From contig NZ_JAAITI010000002.1 of assembly GCF_013304735.1 (NCBI RefSeq), forward strand, positions 62,001 to 126,000: DNA of 64,000 nucleotides, written 5' to 3'. Each line of letters begins with the position of its first letter. The stretch's first letter is position 1. The notes below the pieces were generated by a model. It did not search any database. It was not told where the DNA came from and saw only the letters and a list, made by a program, of their open reading frames with translations. This document shows, one piece after another, positions 52,620 to 61,524 of this stretch. Position numbers and translations under genes: made by a program. The stretch is from Blautia luti. GTDB lineage: Bacteria > Bacillota > Clostridia > Lachnospirales > Lachnospiraceae.

Positions 52620-53849
52620 TTATTCGATCGCCTGAGCTGCCGCATATGCTGTAGACCATGCGATCTGAAGATTATAGCCACCGGTCACTGCGTCAAGATC
52701 CAGTACTTCACCTGTAAAATACAGATTTTTTACTTTTTTGGATTCCATTGTGGATGGCTGTATCTCTTTTACTGACACACCGCCTCTTGTGATGATCGCT
52801 TCCTTGAACTCTCCCATTCCCGTGATCGTAAATGGAAAAGCTTTGATCAGACGGCCAAAGGCCTGACGTTCTTCCCTGGAGATCTCATGCACTGGTTTCT
52901 CTCCCGGAATACCACCGATCTCAATCATGATCGGAGTCAGAGAAGACGGAAAAAGAACACCGATCACGTTTTTGAACTGTTTGTTATGATTTGCATCAAA
53001 TTCACGCAGGATCCGGGCATCCAGCTGTTCTACGTCAAGTGCCGGCTTCAGATCCAGGAAAGCCTGCAAAGGTTCTTTTTCCAGCTTTTTACCGATCTGG
53101 GCACTGGCGGAAAGGATCAGCGGTCCGGTGACTCCGAAATGGGTAAACATCATCTCACCAAAATCTTTATAGAGAACTTTTTTGCCGGATTTTACTGTCA
53201 GTTCTACATTCCGGAGGGAAAGTCCCTGGAGTTTAGAAACATAATCTTCTTTCGCTACGAGTGGAACCAGTGATGGTGACTGGGAAACTACTTTATGTCC
53301 TGTCTCAGAAGCAAAACGATATCCATCTCCTGTGGAACCTGTAGACGGATAAGACAGACCACCTGTGGCAACTACCACCGCATCAGCCTCAAAAAAAGTT
53401 TCGTCACTGAGTAGTACACCTGTAACTTTTTCATCCTGCGTACATACTTCTTTCACTTCTGTATGAAGATGGATCTGCGCTCCGGCTTTTTTAAGCTCCC
53501 GCTCCAAAGCCCGGATAATATCTGATGAATGATCAGATACCGGAAAAACACGGTTTCCACGCTCTGTTTTCAGCGGCACACCTGCCTTCTCAAAAAACTC
53601 CATCACATCTCTGCTTCCATAGGTGTAGAAAGCGCTGTAAAGAAATTTGCGGTTTGACATCACTGCCGGAAAAAGTTCTTCTGTATCTGAATCATTGGTG
53701 ACATTGCACCGTCCCTTTCCTGTGATGAAAAGCTTCTTTCCAAGTTTCTCATTTTTTTCCAGTATGTGAACCTGATGTCCTCTGCGTGCAGCATATACGC
53801 CGCAGAGCATTCCGGCGGCACCCCCGCCTATGATCGCAACTTTGGACAT
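52620..53849 (-). CDS. BaiN/HI0933-family FAD-dependent flavoprotein
   Basis: The 409-residue protein has the FAD-binding GGGAAGMLCGVYAARRG at the N terminus, GRCNVTND, the VVATGGLSYPSTGSTGDGYRFA block and the C-terminal FTGEVLDLDAVTGGYNLQIAW that closes over FAD. The family includes BaiN, which reduces bile-acid intermediates, but most members have no known substrate. AGGA precedes ATG at 53849. It begins the unit that continues with cmk, ispH and rpsA. Confidence 0.92.
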   Translation of the reverse strand: MSKVAIIGGGAAGMLCGVYAARRGHQVHILEKNEKLGKKLFITGKGRCNVTNDSDTEELFPAVMSNRKFLYSAFYTYGSRDVMEFFEKAGVPLKTERGNRVFPVSDHSSDIIRALERELKKAGAQIHLHTEVKEVCTQDEKVTGVLLSDETFFEADAVVVATGGLSYPSTGSTGDGYRFASETGHKVVSQSPSLVPLVAKEDYVSKLQGLSLRNVELTVKSGKKVLYKDFGEMMFTHFGVTGPLILSASAQIGKKLEKEPLQAFLDLKPALDVEQLDARILREFDANHNKQFKNVIGVLFPSSLTPIMIEIGGIPGEKPVHEISREERQAFGRLIKAFPFTITGMGEFKEAIITRGGVSVKEIQPSTMESKKVKNLYFTGEVLDLDAVTGGYNLQIAWSTAYAAAQAIE

Positions 53850-53883
53850 TACCTGTTATCCTGCCTTTTTATCTTTTTTATGC

Positions 53884-53918
53884 ACAAAAGGAGCCTGCAT
53901 ACAGCAAGCTCCTTTTGT
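53884..53918 (-). terminator. Terminator of the decarboxylase operon
   Basis: ACAAAAGGAGC (53884-53894) pairs with GCTCCTTTTGT (53908-53918). On the minus strand the hairpin is followed by GCATAAAAAAG, so the T-run is inside the stem's own U-rich arm (CTTTTGT). It lies 35 bases past the oadA-like stop. Confidence 0.65.
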
Positions 53919-53952
53919 TATATTGAAATGCATCTGCATTCCTGTGTGTGCT

Positions 53953-55365
53953 TTATACCGGGTATGCGCCGTTCTTTGTATCAGCTACAGTCTCGTCAAC
54001 CTTGGTTTTCTGAGCCTGACGATATTTAAAGAAGTCCATGGCAACCTGTGGGAACAGTGCATATGTCAGAACATCCTCATCCTGCTCCTTGTACTGTGCC
54101 ATCTCACTCTCAAGCTTATCAAGCTCGTCCTCCAGAAGATCTGCCGGGCGGCATGTGATCGGCTCTACATCACCGATACACTTCTTCTGCACTTCCGGGT
54201 TAAACGGTCTGGCTGTTGCGCCATACTTACCGCTTAATACGTCTCTTGTCTCTTTTGTCACAACTTTGTAACGCTCGCCCATGATCACGTTAAATACAGC
54301 CTGTGTACCAACGATCTGAGAGGACGGTGTAACAAGTGGCGGCTCACCAAGGTCTTTACGAACACGCGGAACTTCCTCGAGTACTTCGTAGAATTTATCC
54401 TCAGCATGCTGCTCTTTCAGCTGTGATGTCAGGTTAGAAAGCATTCCACCTGGTACCTGGTACAGAAGAGTCTTGATGTTTACACCAAGGTTCTTCGGAT
54501 TCAGAAGGCCTGTATCAAGAGCCTCATCACGCATCGGACGGAAGTAGTCAGCAATCTCAGCAAGGAGCTGCTGATCAAATCCTGTATCATATGGTGTTCC
54601 CTTGAATGTCTCAACCATAACCTCTGTTGCCGGCTGGGATGTTCCAAGAGCAAATGGAGACATAGCTGTGTCGATGATATCAACGCCAGCCTCTACTGCT
54701 TTCATGTATGTCATGGAAGCAACACCGGATGTATAGTGAGAATGAAGATCGATTGGGATCTTTACAGTCTCTTTCAGGGCCTGAACAAGCTCCGTAGCCT
54801 TGTACGGAACAAGAAGACCTGCCATATCTTTGATACAGATAGAATCTGCACCCATATCCTCGATACGTTTTGCAAGGTCTGTCCAGTAATCAAGTGTGTA
54901 AGCATCTCCAAGTGTGTAAGCCATTGCAACCTGTGCATGTGCTTTTTCCTTGTTTGCTGCTTTTACAGCTGTCTGAAGATTACGAAGGTCATTCATACAG
55001 TCAAAGATACGAATGATATCGATACCGTTAGCTGCGGATTTCTGTACAAAATATTCTACTACATCATCTGCATATGGACGATATCCAAGGATATTCTGTC
55101 CACGGAACAGCATCTGAAGTTTTGTATTTTTGAAGCCGTCGCGGAGTTTACGAAGTCTTTCCCACGGATCCTCTTTCAGGAAACGTAAGGAAGCATCGAA
55201 AGTAGCACCGCCCCAGCACTCTACTGCATAGTAGCCGACTTTATCAAGCTTCTCAATGATCGGAAGCATCTGCTCTGTGCTCATACGTGTAGCGATCAGG
55301 GACTGATGAGCGTCACGCAGGATCGTTTCCACAACTTTCACAGGTTTTTTCTCTATTTCTGCCAT
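53953..55365 (-). CDS. oadA: Oxaloacetate decarboxylase alpha / pyruvate carboxylase subunit B-type carboxyltransferase
   Basis: This TIM-barrel carboxyltransferase moves CO2 between oxaloacetate/pyruvate and biotin. The 470-residue protein has the metal- and substrate-binding ETILRDAHQSLIATRM near residue 13, ECWGGATFD, LFRGQNILGYR, IFDCMNDLRN, IKDMAGLL with the carboxylated-Lys site, and IDLHSHYTSG. It ends without a biotin domain, so the separate biotin carrier at 56566 must serve it. It is the last gene of the operon, ahead of a terminator. Pyruvate carboxylase subunit B and 5S transcarboxylase belong to the same family and cannot be excluded. Confidence 0.9.
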   Translation of the reverse strand: MAEIEKKPVKVVETILRDAHQSLIATRMSTEQMLPIIEKLDKVGYYAVECWGGATFDASLRFLKEDPWERLRKLRDGFKNTKLQMLFRGQNILGYRPYADDVVEYFVQKSAANGIDIIRIFDCMNDLRNLQTAVKAANKEKAHAQVAMAYTLGDAYTLDYWTDLAKRIEDMGADSICIKDMAGLLVPYKATELVQALKETVKIPIDLHSHYTSGVASMTYMKAVEAGVDIIDTAMSPFALGTSQPATEVMVETFKGTPYDTGFDQQLLAEIADYFRPMRDEALDTGLLNPKNLGVNIKTLLYQVPGGMLSNLTSQLKEQHAEDKFYEVLEEVPRVRKDLGEPPLVTPSSQIVGTQAVFNVIMGERYKVVTKETRDVLSGKYGATARPFNPEVQKKCIGDVEPITCRPADLLEDELDKLESEMAQYKEQDEDVLTYALFPQVAMDFFKYRQAQKTKVDETVADTKNGAYPV

Positions 55366-55401
55366 AATTATTCTCCTTACAAAATTTTATAAGACAATGG
55401 G

Positions 55402-56550
55402 TTAGACGCCAAAGATCGCCATGAATGTACCGGCAGCAACTGCTGTACCGATAACACCTGCAACGTTCGGTCCCATCGCATGCATCAGCAGGAAGTTTGT
55501 AGGATCTGCCTCAGCACCAACCTTCTGGGATACACGGGCTGCCATAGGAACGGCAGAAACACCGGCTGATCCGATCAGAGGATTGATCTTTCCGTGAGTA
55601 ACCTTGCAGAGAAGCTTACCAAGCATAACACCACCAAAAGTACCGCAGGCAAAGGCAACAAGACCAAGAACTACGATCTTCAGTGTATCTACGTTCAGGA
55701 ACGCCTCAGCACTTGTGGAAGCACCTACAGATGTTCCGAGAAGGATTACTACGATGTACATAAGAGCGTTGGAAGCTGTTTCAGAAAGCTGTTTAACAAC
55801 TCCGGACTCACGGAACAGGTTTCCGAGCATCAGCATACCAACAAGGGGAGCTGTTGTCGGAAGGATCAGGCAAACAACGATTGTGATAACGATCGGGAAA
55901 AGGATCTTCTCAAGTTTTGTAACAGGACGGAGCTGCGCCATTTTGATCTTACGCTCTTCCTCTGTTGTGAACGCCTTCATGATCGGAGGCTGGATGATCG
56001 GTACCAGGGACATATAGGAATATGCTGCCACTGCGATCGGTCCCATAAGAGAAGACTGTCCAAGCTTACCTGCAAGGAAAATGGAAGTCGGGCCGTCAGC
56101 ACCACCAATGATAGAGATCGCTGCTGCTGCTTTACCATTAAATCCAAGGAAAATTGCAAGGAAGTATGCAAGGTAAATACCAAGCTGTGCAGCTGCTCCC
56201 ATCAGGAAGCTGATCGGGTTTGCGATCAGCGGACCGAAGTCTGTCATCGCACCGACACCCAGGAAGATCAGTGAAGGAAGAATACTCCACTCATCCATTA
56301 AGTAAAAATAATGAAGAAGTCCGCCAACGCCATTGGATGAATCCTCAATGCTCAGCATAATGTCCGGATAAATATTTACCAGAAGCATACCAAAAGCGAT
56401 CGGAACCAACAGCAGCGGCTCAAAACCATGTTTAATGGCAAGATATAAGAACACACATGCCACTGCGATCATCAGGTAGTTTCCCCAGGTAAGGTTGAAA
56501 AATGCTGTCTGATGGATCAGGTTTGACAGGGTATTTGTTACATAAGACAT
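55402..56550 (-). CDS. oadB: Sodium-translocating decarboxylase beta subunit
   Basis: OadB/MmdB/GcdB decarboxylates carboxybiotin while moving Na+ across the membrane. The 382-residue protein has about nine to eleven helices and the signature blocks FLGVGAMTDFGPLIANP near residue 95, SIIGGADGPTSIFLAGKL near 145 with the essential Asp, and LMHAMGPNVAGVIGTAVAAG near the C terminus. GGAGG precedes ATG at 56550. The decarboxylated acid depends on which carboxyltransferase partners it. Confidence 0.94.
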   Translation of the reverse strand: MSYVTNTLSNLIHQTAFFNLTWGNYLMIAVACVFLYLAIKHGFEPLLLVPIAFGMLLVNIYPDIMLSIEDSSNGVGGLLHYFYLMDEWSILPSLIFLGVGAMTDFGPLIANPISFLMGAAAQLGIYLAYFLAIFLGFNGKAAAAISIIGGADGPTSIFLAGKLGQSSLMGPIAVAAYSYMSLVPIIQPPIMKAFTTEEERKIKMAQLRPVTKLEKILFPIVITIVVCLILPTTAPLVGMLMLGNLFRESGVVKQLSETASNALMYIVVILLGTSVGASTSAEAFLNVDTLKIVVLGLVAFACGTFGGVMLGKLLCKVTHGKINPLIGSAGVSAVPMAARVSQKVGAEADPTNFLLMHAMGPNVAGVIGTAVAAGTFMAIFGV

Positions 56551-56565
56551 TTGTCTACCTCCTGT

Positions 56566-56943
56566 TTAGTTCATTGTTGCAAGAGTATCTCCATTTTCAA
56601 CGGCAGCACCCTCTGCAACATCGATGCTGGCGATTGTTCCGTCCTGAGGAGCAACAACCGGGATCTCCATCTTCATGGACTCAACGATCACTACGCTGTC
56701 ACCAGCTTTTACGCTCTGTCCAACAGATGCAACGATTTTTACAACTTTTCCAGGAACGGCTGCGGAAACCTTAACAGAACCTGCGCCTGCTGCCGGAGCT
56801 GCTGCCTTTGGTGCTGCCGGAGCTGCCTTAGGAGCCGGAGCTGCTGCTTTTGGTGCTGCTGCAACTGGAGCTGCTGCGTTTCCGTTCTCTTCTACAGTAA
56901 CTTCATATGCTGTTCCGTTAACAGTAATTGTATAACTCTTCAT
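56566..56943 (-). CDS. Biotin carboxyl carrier protein of the decarboxylase
   Basis: The 125-residue protein starts with a short beta-part (residues 1-20, SYTITVNGTAYEVTVEE), then an Ala/Pro/Lys-rich flexible linker (about 22-55) and a biotinyl domain with VIVESMKMEIPV, where Lys91 is the biotin site. It swings carboxybiotin between the carboxyltransferases and OadB. It corresponds to GcdC/MmdC or the 1.3S transcarboxylase subunit. It lies between oadB and the oadG-like gene. Confidence 0.94.
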   Translation of the reverse strand: MKSYTITVNGTAYEVTVEENGNAAAPVAAAPKAAAPAPKAAPAAPKAAAPAAGAGSVKVSAAVPGKVVKIVASVGQSVKAGDSVVIVESMKMEIPVVAPQDGTIASIDVAEGAAVENGDTLATMN

Positions 56944-56966
56944 TTTAAAATCCTCCTAAATAATGA

Positions 56967-57728
56967 TTATCTTTTTCTGCGGTTGACTTTGCGGATGGAA
57001 CGTACTACGAATCCGTCTGTGCTTGTTTTGCCTTCAGAAGCAGCGATAGCTGCAGCGATCACGGCAATAAGCTCACCATCATCTGTCACATCCTCAACAG
57101 CAGGCTCAGCAACTGGTGCTGCAACCGGAGCCGGTGCTGCGGCTGCCGGAGCCGGTTTGCTCTCTTTTTTCTTTCCTTCCACAAGTCCGGGAATATATTT
57201 GAAAAGAGAGATCACGAAGATCAGGAATACCAGGATCACAAATACTGTTCCGAGACCCATCACTGTATTCATCGCTGCCTTCTCCATGTTCTGTGCCAGT
57301 GTATAATTCACATCAACTGTAAGAGAAGTCGGGGTTCCTGATTTATCAAATACATAAGTGAAATTCGCTTTGTTTTTCTCGAAGGATACCGGAACAACAA
57401 CGGTATACTGATCATCGGAATACTCCACTGTGATATCTTTCTCCTCGATATCACCTTTTTTCTCACCAAGCTCTTCTCTGGAGCCATCCCATGCACTTGC
57501 AGCACTCTGTGTGAAAGCATCCTCTGATTCCAGATATCCCTGGATATCATCCTCGGACATTGCGATGATCGCATCCGTCAGGCCCTTGGTTGTTGTGACA
57601 AGCTGACTCTTTATAGAATCATCAATCTCATCAGCAGCCCATGCAGTAGCTGTGCATCCGATCAGAAGTGCAGCTATGCAAAGAAGTGCCATGCAGACAG
57701 AAGAGATCTTTTTATAAAACTGTCTCAT
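56967..57728 (-). CDS. OadG-family protein with added exported domain
   Basis: OadG/MmdD subunits anchor the complex at the membrane. This one is 253 residues rather than the usual 80-130. It begins with a signal peptide (about residues 1-31) containing LLIGC, a possible lipobox, although the ATAWA that follows could be a signal peptidase I site. Residues 32-150 are an acidic exported domain, and only residues about 153-179 form the OadG membrane helix (VMGLGTVFVILVFLIFVISLF), followed by an Ala/Pro-rich linker and a basic C terminus. It follows the mmdA-like gene by 13 bases. Confidence 0.85.
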   Translation of the reverse strand: MRQFYKKISSVCMALLCIAALLIGCTATAWAADEIDDSIKSQLVTTTKGLTDAIIAMSEDDIQGYLESEDAFTQSAASAWDGSREELGEKKGDIEEKDITVEYSDDQYTVVVPVSFEKNKANFTYVFDKSGTPTSLTVDVNYTLAQNMEKAAMNTVMGLGTVFVILVFLIFVISLFKYIPGLVEGKKKESKPAPAAAAPAPVAAPVAEPAVEDVTDDGELIAVIAAAIAASEGKTSTDGFVVRSIRKVNRRKR

Positions 57729-57741
57729 ACGCTCACCTCAC

Positions 57742-59178
57742 TTAGACTGTTCCATGCTTTTTGGATGGACGGTCTTCCCTTTTTGTGAACAGCATCTCAA
57801 AAGCACCGATTACATATTTTCTTGTATCCTCTGCTTTGATCACAGTATCCACATATCCTCTTGCTGCTGCAGATGCGATACCATTCTGGAGTTCTTTGTA
57901 CTCAGCTGCCTTCTCATTCAGTGTAGAAGCGTCAGCTCCCTCATACATGATCTTTGCTGCAAGGGAAGCATCCATCATACCGATCTCAGCTGTATCCCAT
58001 GCATAAACCATATCTGCTCCGACAGATTTGCTGTTCATGGCAACGTATGCAGTTCCGTATGCTTTACCAATTACAACATTTACCTTCGGTACAGTCGCAG
58101 ATGCAAAAGCATGTACCATCTCACCTACAGATTTAGCCATCATCTTCTCATTGCAGAGTGTAGCTTTAAATCCTGTTACATTAGTAAGAGTAAGTACCGG
58201 AATCTCAAAAGCATCACAGAATTTTACGAAGTCTGCTGCTTTTCTTGCACCTCTTGCAGAAAGAGTTCCGTCGGAAATCTCTGTCTTATTGCCATCAGCA
58301 TCGTAAGATTCGCTTCTGTTTGCAACAGCGCCAACGGTAGCTCCGTTCAGACGAAGGAAGCCTGTTACGACATCCTGGCCGTAAGCTGCCTTTGTTTCAA
58401 AAAACTCACCATTATCAGCGATTCTTGAAAGCGCAATAGCTGTGTCGCCTATGCAGCCTGCAATATCATCACATACTCTGTTCAGGTCATCTGTGCATTC
58501 CTTGAAGCTGTCATTGTCTTCATTATTCTCCGGAAGCATGCTGACCAGTGTACGGATCTGTCCAAGGATCTCCTCTTCTGTTCCGATGCCGTCAACAAGT
58601 CCTGTCTCCTCACTCTGGAACTGTGCGGAAGCTGAATCGCATTTTTCCACTCTGTTTCCTTCCAGCGCATTTGGAGTGTTTACAAACAGTCTGCCCTTCT
58701 TCTCCTCTACAAATGTAAAGTCTGTAAGAGCCGGTACAACTGCCATTCCACCGCCGCATGTTCCGAAAACAGCAGTGATCTGTGGAATAACACCGGATGC
58801 CAGTGTCTGTTTCAGATAGATCTCACCAAATGCCTCAAGTGCATCGGTAGCCTCCTGAAGACGAAGTCCCGCACAGTCTACAAGACCGATAACAGGTGCT
58901 CCAACTTTCAGAGCGAGATCATAAATTTTGGCGATCTTTTTGGCATGCATCTCACCAACTGTTCCGTTCAGTACAGATGCATCCTGGCTGTATACATACA
59001 CCAGACTGCCGTCAATCACACCATATCCGGTGATCACACCGTCTGAAGGTGCTTTTTTTTCAGTCATGTTGAAATCTGTAGCTCTGGCTGTAACAGCCTG
59101 TCCGATCTCAACAAAACTGTTGGCGTCAAGCAGGGAATTAATCCTTGCAGCCGCTACGCTTTGTGTCGCATTACTCAT
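57742..59178 (-). CDS. Acyl-CoA carboxyltransferase (MmdA/12S transcarboxylase family)
   Basis: The 478-residue protein has the two crotonase-like halves of acyl-CoA carboxyltransferases: LVYVYSQDASVLNGTVGEMHAKKI and FGTCGGGMAVVPALTDF in the N half, RGARKAADFVKFCDAFEIPVLTLTNVTGF and IGKAYGTAYVAMNSKSVGADMVYAW in the C half. It is shorter than typical MmdA (about 510). It moves a carboxyl group between a CoA ester (methylmalonyl-, malonyl- or glutaconyl-CoA) and biotin. It is the first gene of the operon, with a promoter at 59233-59261 and a GGAGGG site. Confidence 0.9.
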   Translation of the reverse strand: MSNATQSVAAARINSLLDANSFVEIGQAVTARATDFNMTEKKAPSDGVITGYGVIDGSLVYVYSQDASVLNGTVGEMHAKKIAKIYDLALKVGAPVIGLVDCAGLRLQEATDALEAFGEIYLKQTLASGVIPQITAVFGTCGGGMAVVPALTDFTFVEEKKGRLFVNTPNALEGNRVEKCDSASAQFQSEETGLVDGIGTEEEILGQIRTLVSMLPENNEDNDSFKECTDDLNRVCDDIAGCIGDTAIALSRIADNGEFFETKAAYGQDVVTGFLRLNGATVGAVANRSESYDADGNKTEISDGTLSARGARKAADFVKFCDAFEIPVLTLTNVTGFKATLCNEKMMAKSVGEMVHAFASATVPKVNVVIGKAYGTAYVAMNSKSVGADMVYAWDTAEIGMMDASLAAKIMYEGADASTLNEKAAEYKELQNGIASAAARGYVDTVIKAEDTRKYVIGAFEMLFTKREDRPSKKHGTV

Positions 59179-59232
59179 TATACTATGCCCTCCATTTTTT
59201 TATTAATATAACCAAAAATTCAGCCGAGTATA

Positions 59233-59261
59233 ATTGTACCTTTTTTTAACCGAAAATTCAA
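59233..59261 (-). promoter_or_regulatory. Sigma-A promoter of the decarboxylase operon
   Basis: The minus strand reads TTGAAT (59256-59261), 17 bases, TACAAT (59233-59238), about 55 bases before the first gene. Confidence 0.7.
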
Positions 59262-59281
59262 TACTTTTCGTCATGAATGTT

Positions 59282-59313
59282 AAAAAATTAACCCCTGACA
59301 GATGCCAGGGGTT
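59282..59313 (-). terminator. Rho-independent terminator of the carboxypeptidase gene
   Basis: AACCCCTG (59290-59297) pairs with CAGGGGTT (59306-59313); on the minus strand AATTTTTTA follows. It lies 7 bases past the stop codon. Confidence 0.9.
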
Positions 59314-59319
59314 GACGGA

Positions 59320-60540
59320 TTAGTGAAAATAATCCTGAAAAACCTTATTTACATACCATTTATAGGTAATCCTGCCGATTTTCTCATTCGCTGTCACAGA
59401 ACAGGAAGTTATTTCTTTTCCATTCAGCACTGCTCGAAGTGTACCGATCTTCTGGTTTTCCCTCACTGGTGCCGCTATTTTATCTGGGAGATCTGTTTTC
59501 CAGATAATTGTTTCTGTTTTTTTCAGAAGATATCTTTTCACCTGCTCCTTTTCCGGCAGAGACACATGTACTTTTAATCTCCTATATATTTCCGAATATC
59601 CTGACCCTTTCTTTTTTTCCGGGTATGGACTGTTTTCCTCCGGCACGGCATCTGTCACTGTAATTTCCGGCAGATCCGGCAGATCCGGCAGCAGCACATA
59701 ACTGTAATTTTCCCTGCCATAAGATAACAGTTTTTTTGTATCAGACCATTTATAATTTTTGTTTCCAGGCCAGCCACATCCCAGCAGTGCCACGACAAAC
59801 AATTTTTCATCCTGCCGTACAGCGCAGACATAACAGTAACCGGCATTTCCGGTAAAGCCGGTTTTTCCGGAAATCACGCCGGTCTCCATATCCAGAAAAG
59901 CATTGGTATTATGAACCGAATAATGTTCCTTTCCGGAAATATCCGAAAATGTATAATCTCTGGTCTGCGTGATATGAACAAAGGTCTCATTTTTTATGGC
60001 ATACGCCATAATCAGCGCCAGATCCCTGGCAGTCGTGTGATGAATTCCCCCTTCATCTTCTGCATCCAGACCATTCGGTGTCACAAAATGTGTATCTTTG
60101 CATCCCAGCACCTTTGCTTTTTCGTTCATCAAAACTGCAAACTTTTCCACAGAACCACCGATATGTTCTGCAATAGCCACCGCTGTATCATTATGACTCT
60201 TCAACATCAGCGAATACAGAAGGTCTTCCAGATAAAACTGCTGACCTTCCCGCATCCCCAGGTGCGTCTGTGGCTGTGATGCCGCATTCCTGGAGACCTG
60301 TACATAATCATCTCCGGAGGCCATCTCAAGAGCCAAAATACAGGTCATGACTTTTGTAGTGCTGGCATTTGGCCGTCCTTTATAAGCCTCTTTTCCATAC
60401 AGTACCCGTCCAGTCTCTCCATCCATAAGAACTGCCGAAAGCGCATAAAGCTGCTCTTCTTTCGCCCAGACAGGAAATATCTGCAGAATAATAAGGACCG
60501 CTGTCATCAGCACGACAGCGGCCATACGCCTGTTTTTCAT
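59320..60540 (-). CDS. D-alanyl-D-alanine carboxypeptidase (DacF/PBP5 type)
   Basis: This serine carboxypeptidase trims the terminal D-Ala from peptidoglycan stems outside the membrane. From ATG 60540 it is 406 residues with a signal peptide (about 1-27), the SxxK motif in NASTTKVMTC, the SxN motif in KSHNDTA and the KTG motif in SGKTGFTGNAG. A short L-P-D repeat (LPDLPDLPE) links to the C-terminal beta-domain. It lacks a clear amphipathic tail. The start is chosen because GGGGTG lies close by; an ATG at 60555 contains that site. Confidence 0.92.
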   Translation of the reverse strand: MKNRRMAAVVLMTAVLIILQIFPVWAKEEQLYALSAVLMDGETGRVLYGKEAYKGRPNASTTKVMTCILALEMASGDDYVQVSRNAASQPQTHLGMREGQQFYLEDLLYSLMLKSHNDTAVAIAEHIGGSVEKFAVLMNEKAKVLGCKDTHFVTPNGLDAEDEGGIHHTTARDLALIMAYAIKNETFVHITQTRDYTFSDISGKEHYSVHNTNAFLDMETGVISGKTGFTGNAGYCYVCAVRQDEKLFVVALLGCGWPGNKNYKWSDTKKLLSYGRENYSYVLLPDLPDLPEITVTDAVPEENSPYPEKKKGSGYSEIYRRLKVHVSLPEKEQVKRYLLKKTETIIWKTDLPDKIAAPVRENQKIGTLRAVLNGKEITSCSVTANEKIGRITYKWYVNKVFQDYFH

Positions 60541-60562
60541 ACTATCACCCCGCATACATTTC

Positions 60563-60588
60563 TATAGTTGTTTGCAGCAACCACTATA
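60563..60588. promoter_or_regulatory. Imperfect inverted repeat in the carboxypeptidase leader
   Basis: TATAGTTGTTTGC faces GCAACCACTATA with one mismatch and one bulge, between the promoter and the ribosome site of the carboxypeptidase gene. It may be an operator or an RNA hairpin; no regulator is identified. Confidence 0.3.
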
Positions 60589-60617
60589 TTTTTAATTTTA
60601 TGCAGGAGTATCCCAGT

Positions 60618-60645
60618 GATATAACTTTCTCTTTTTATCCGTCAA
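60618..60645 (-). promoter_or_regulatory. Possible promoter of the carboxypeptidase gene
   Basis: The minus strand reads TTGACG (60640-60645), 16 bases, TATATC (60618-60623); TATCAC at an 18-base distance is an alternative -10. Confidence 0.45.
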
Positions 60646-60650
60646 ATTCA

Positions 60651-61448
60651 TTATCCATTAAAGGTCAAATTCCATCGTTCAGAAAGATGTCCCGGACGAA
60701 CTGCCAGCGCAGAGAGTTCTTCAAGCATATCCGGTGCTTTTTCCAAAGCTTCTTCCATAAGGCTGTCCAGTTTCAGAAGTTCTTTTCTGCAGTCCACCTC
60801 CGGTTCCGGGCTCATAAAAAACTCTGTGATAAAAGCAGCCCGTTTCCGGCCCGCCGGAGAAAGCGCATGCTCGGAAAGACGTTTTTTTCTTCCTCCATCA
60901 TCACATACCAGAATGCAGGTGAAAATTTTCATCATTTTCAGGGAAAGGTAAATATTCCATGTACGGATCAGTGGAAGCACCTGATGAATGGTTCTGGCAC
61001 TGTAAAAGCTGGCACGGATACCATGCGACGGATAAAAACGTAAGGGATTTTTTCCGGTTTCATACATCAGCATACGGTCAAATTCCTTTTCCAGAAGCGT
61101 ATGGGAGATTTTTCCCTCTGCCGCCACCTGATTTACATAAGGATGGCAGGTGGAATCCAAAATATAATGGCAGCCAAATCCCAGCATATATGCCATAAGT
61201 GCAGGATTTTTCTCCTCCCGGACTTTTTTCATTCCTTTTTCAAAGAAATCCCTGGCCTTCTGGCCATGCATACGCACTCCGTACTGCGTCACCGGATTTT
61301 TGGATATGAAATAATAAAACAGAATATCCGGTCCATGCTGTCCAATTCGGTACAGATTTCCGTTGCTTCGAATCAGGTGCTGCAATTTTGCAGGAAGCTT
61401 CCGATAAACCCTTTTTCCAAAAAGATCATGTGTATATGTCGTAGGCAT
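60651..61448 (-). CDS. Zinc-dependent phospholipase C-like protein
   Basis: The 265-residue protein is helical and has the metal-binding His/Asp pattern of the zinc phospholipase C/S1-P1 fold: TYTHDLFGKRVY at the start, GQHGPDILFYY, and LGFGCHYILDSTCHPYVNQ near residues 97-115. No signal peptide is seen, so an intracellular role is more likely than toxin-like secretion. The ATG at 61448 follows GGAGGAA. It comes after scpB in the same direction. Confidence 0.82.
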   Translation of the reverse strand: MPTTYTHDLFGKRVYRKLPAKLQHLIRSNGNLYRIGQHGPDILFYYFISKNPVTQYGVRMHGQKARDFFEKGMKKVREEKNPALMAYMLGFGCHYILDSTCHPYVNQVAAEGKISHTLLEKEFDRMLMYETGKNPLRFYPSHGIRASFYSARTIHQVLPLIRTWNIYLSLKMMKIFTCILVCDDGGRKKRLSEHALSPAGRKRAAFITEFFMSPEPEVDCRKELLKLDSLMEEALEKAPDMLEELSALAVRPGHLSERWNLTFNG

Positions 61449-61524
61449 TTTCTGTTCCTCCTCTTCTGTTCCCATAGATCTGTCCGGCCGTTCCCGATGT
61501 TCTGGTATCTGTCAGTGTTTTCCT

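Noticed and set aside
59670-59695. Short repeat GGCAGATCC in the carboxypeptidase gene
   Set aside because: It simply encodes a Leu-Pro-Asp linker repeat; too short and too ordinary for a separate claim.
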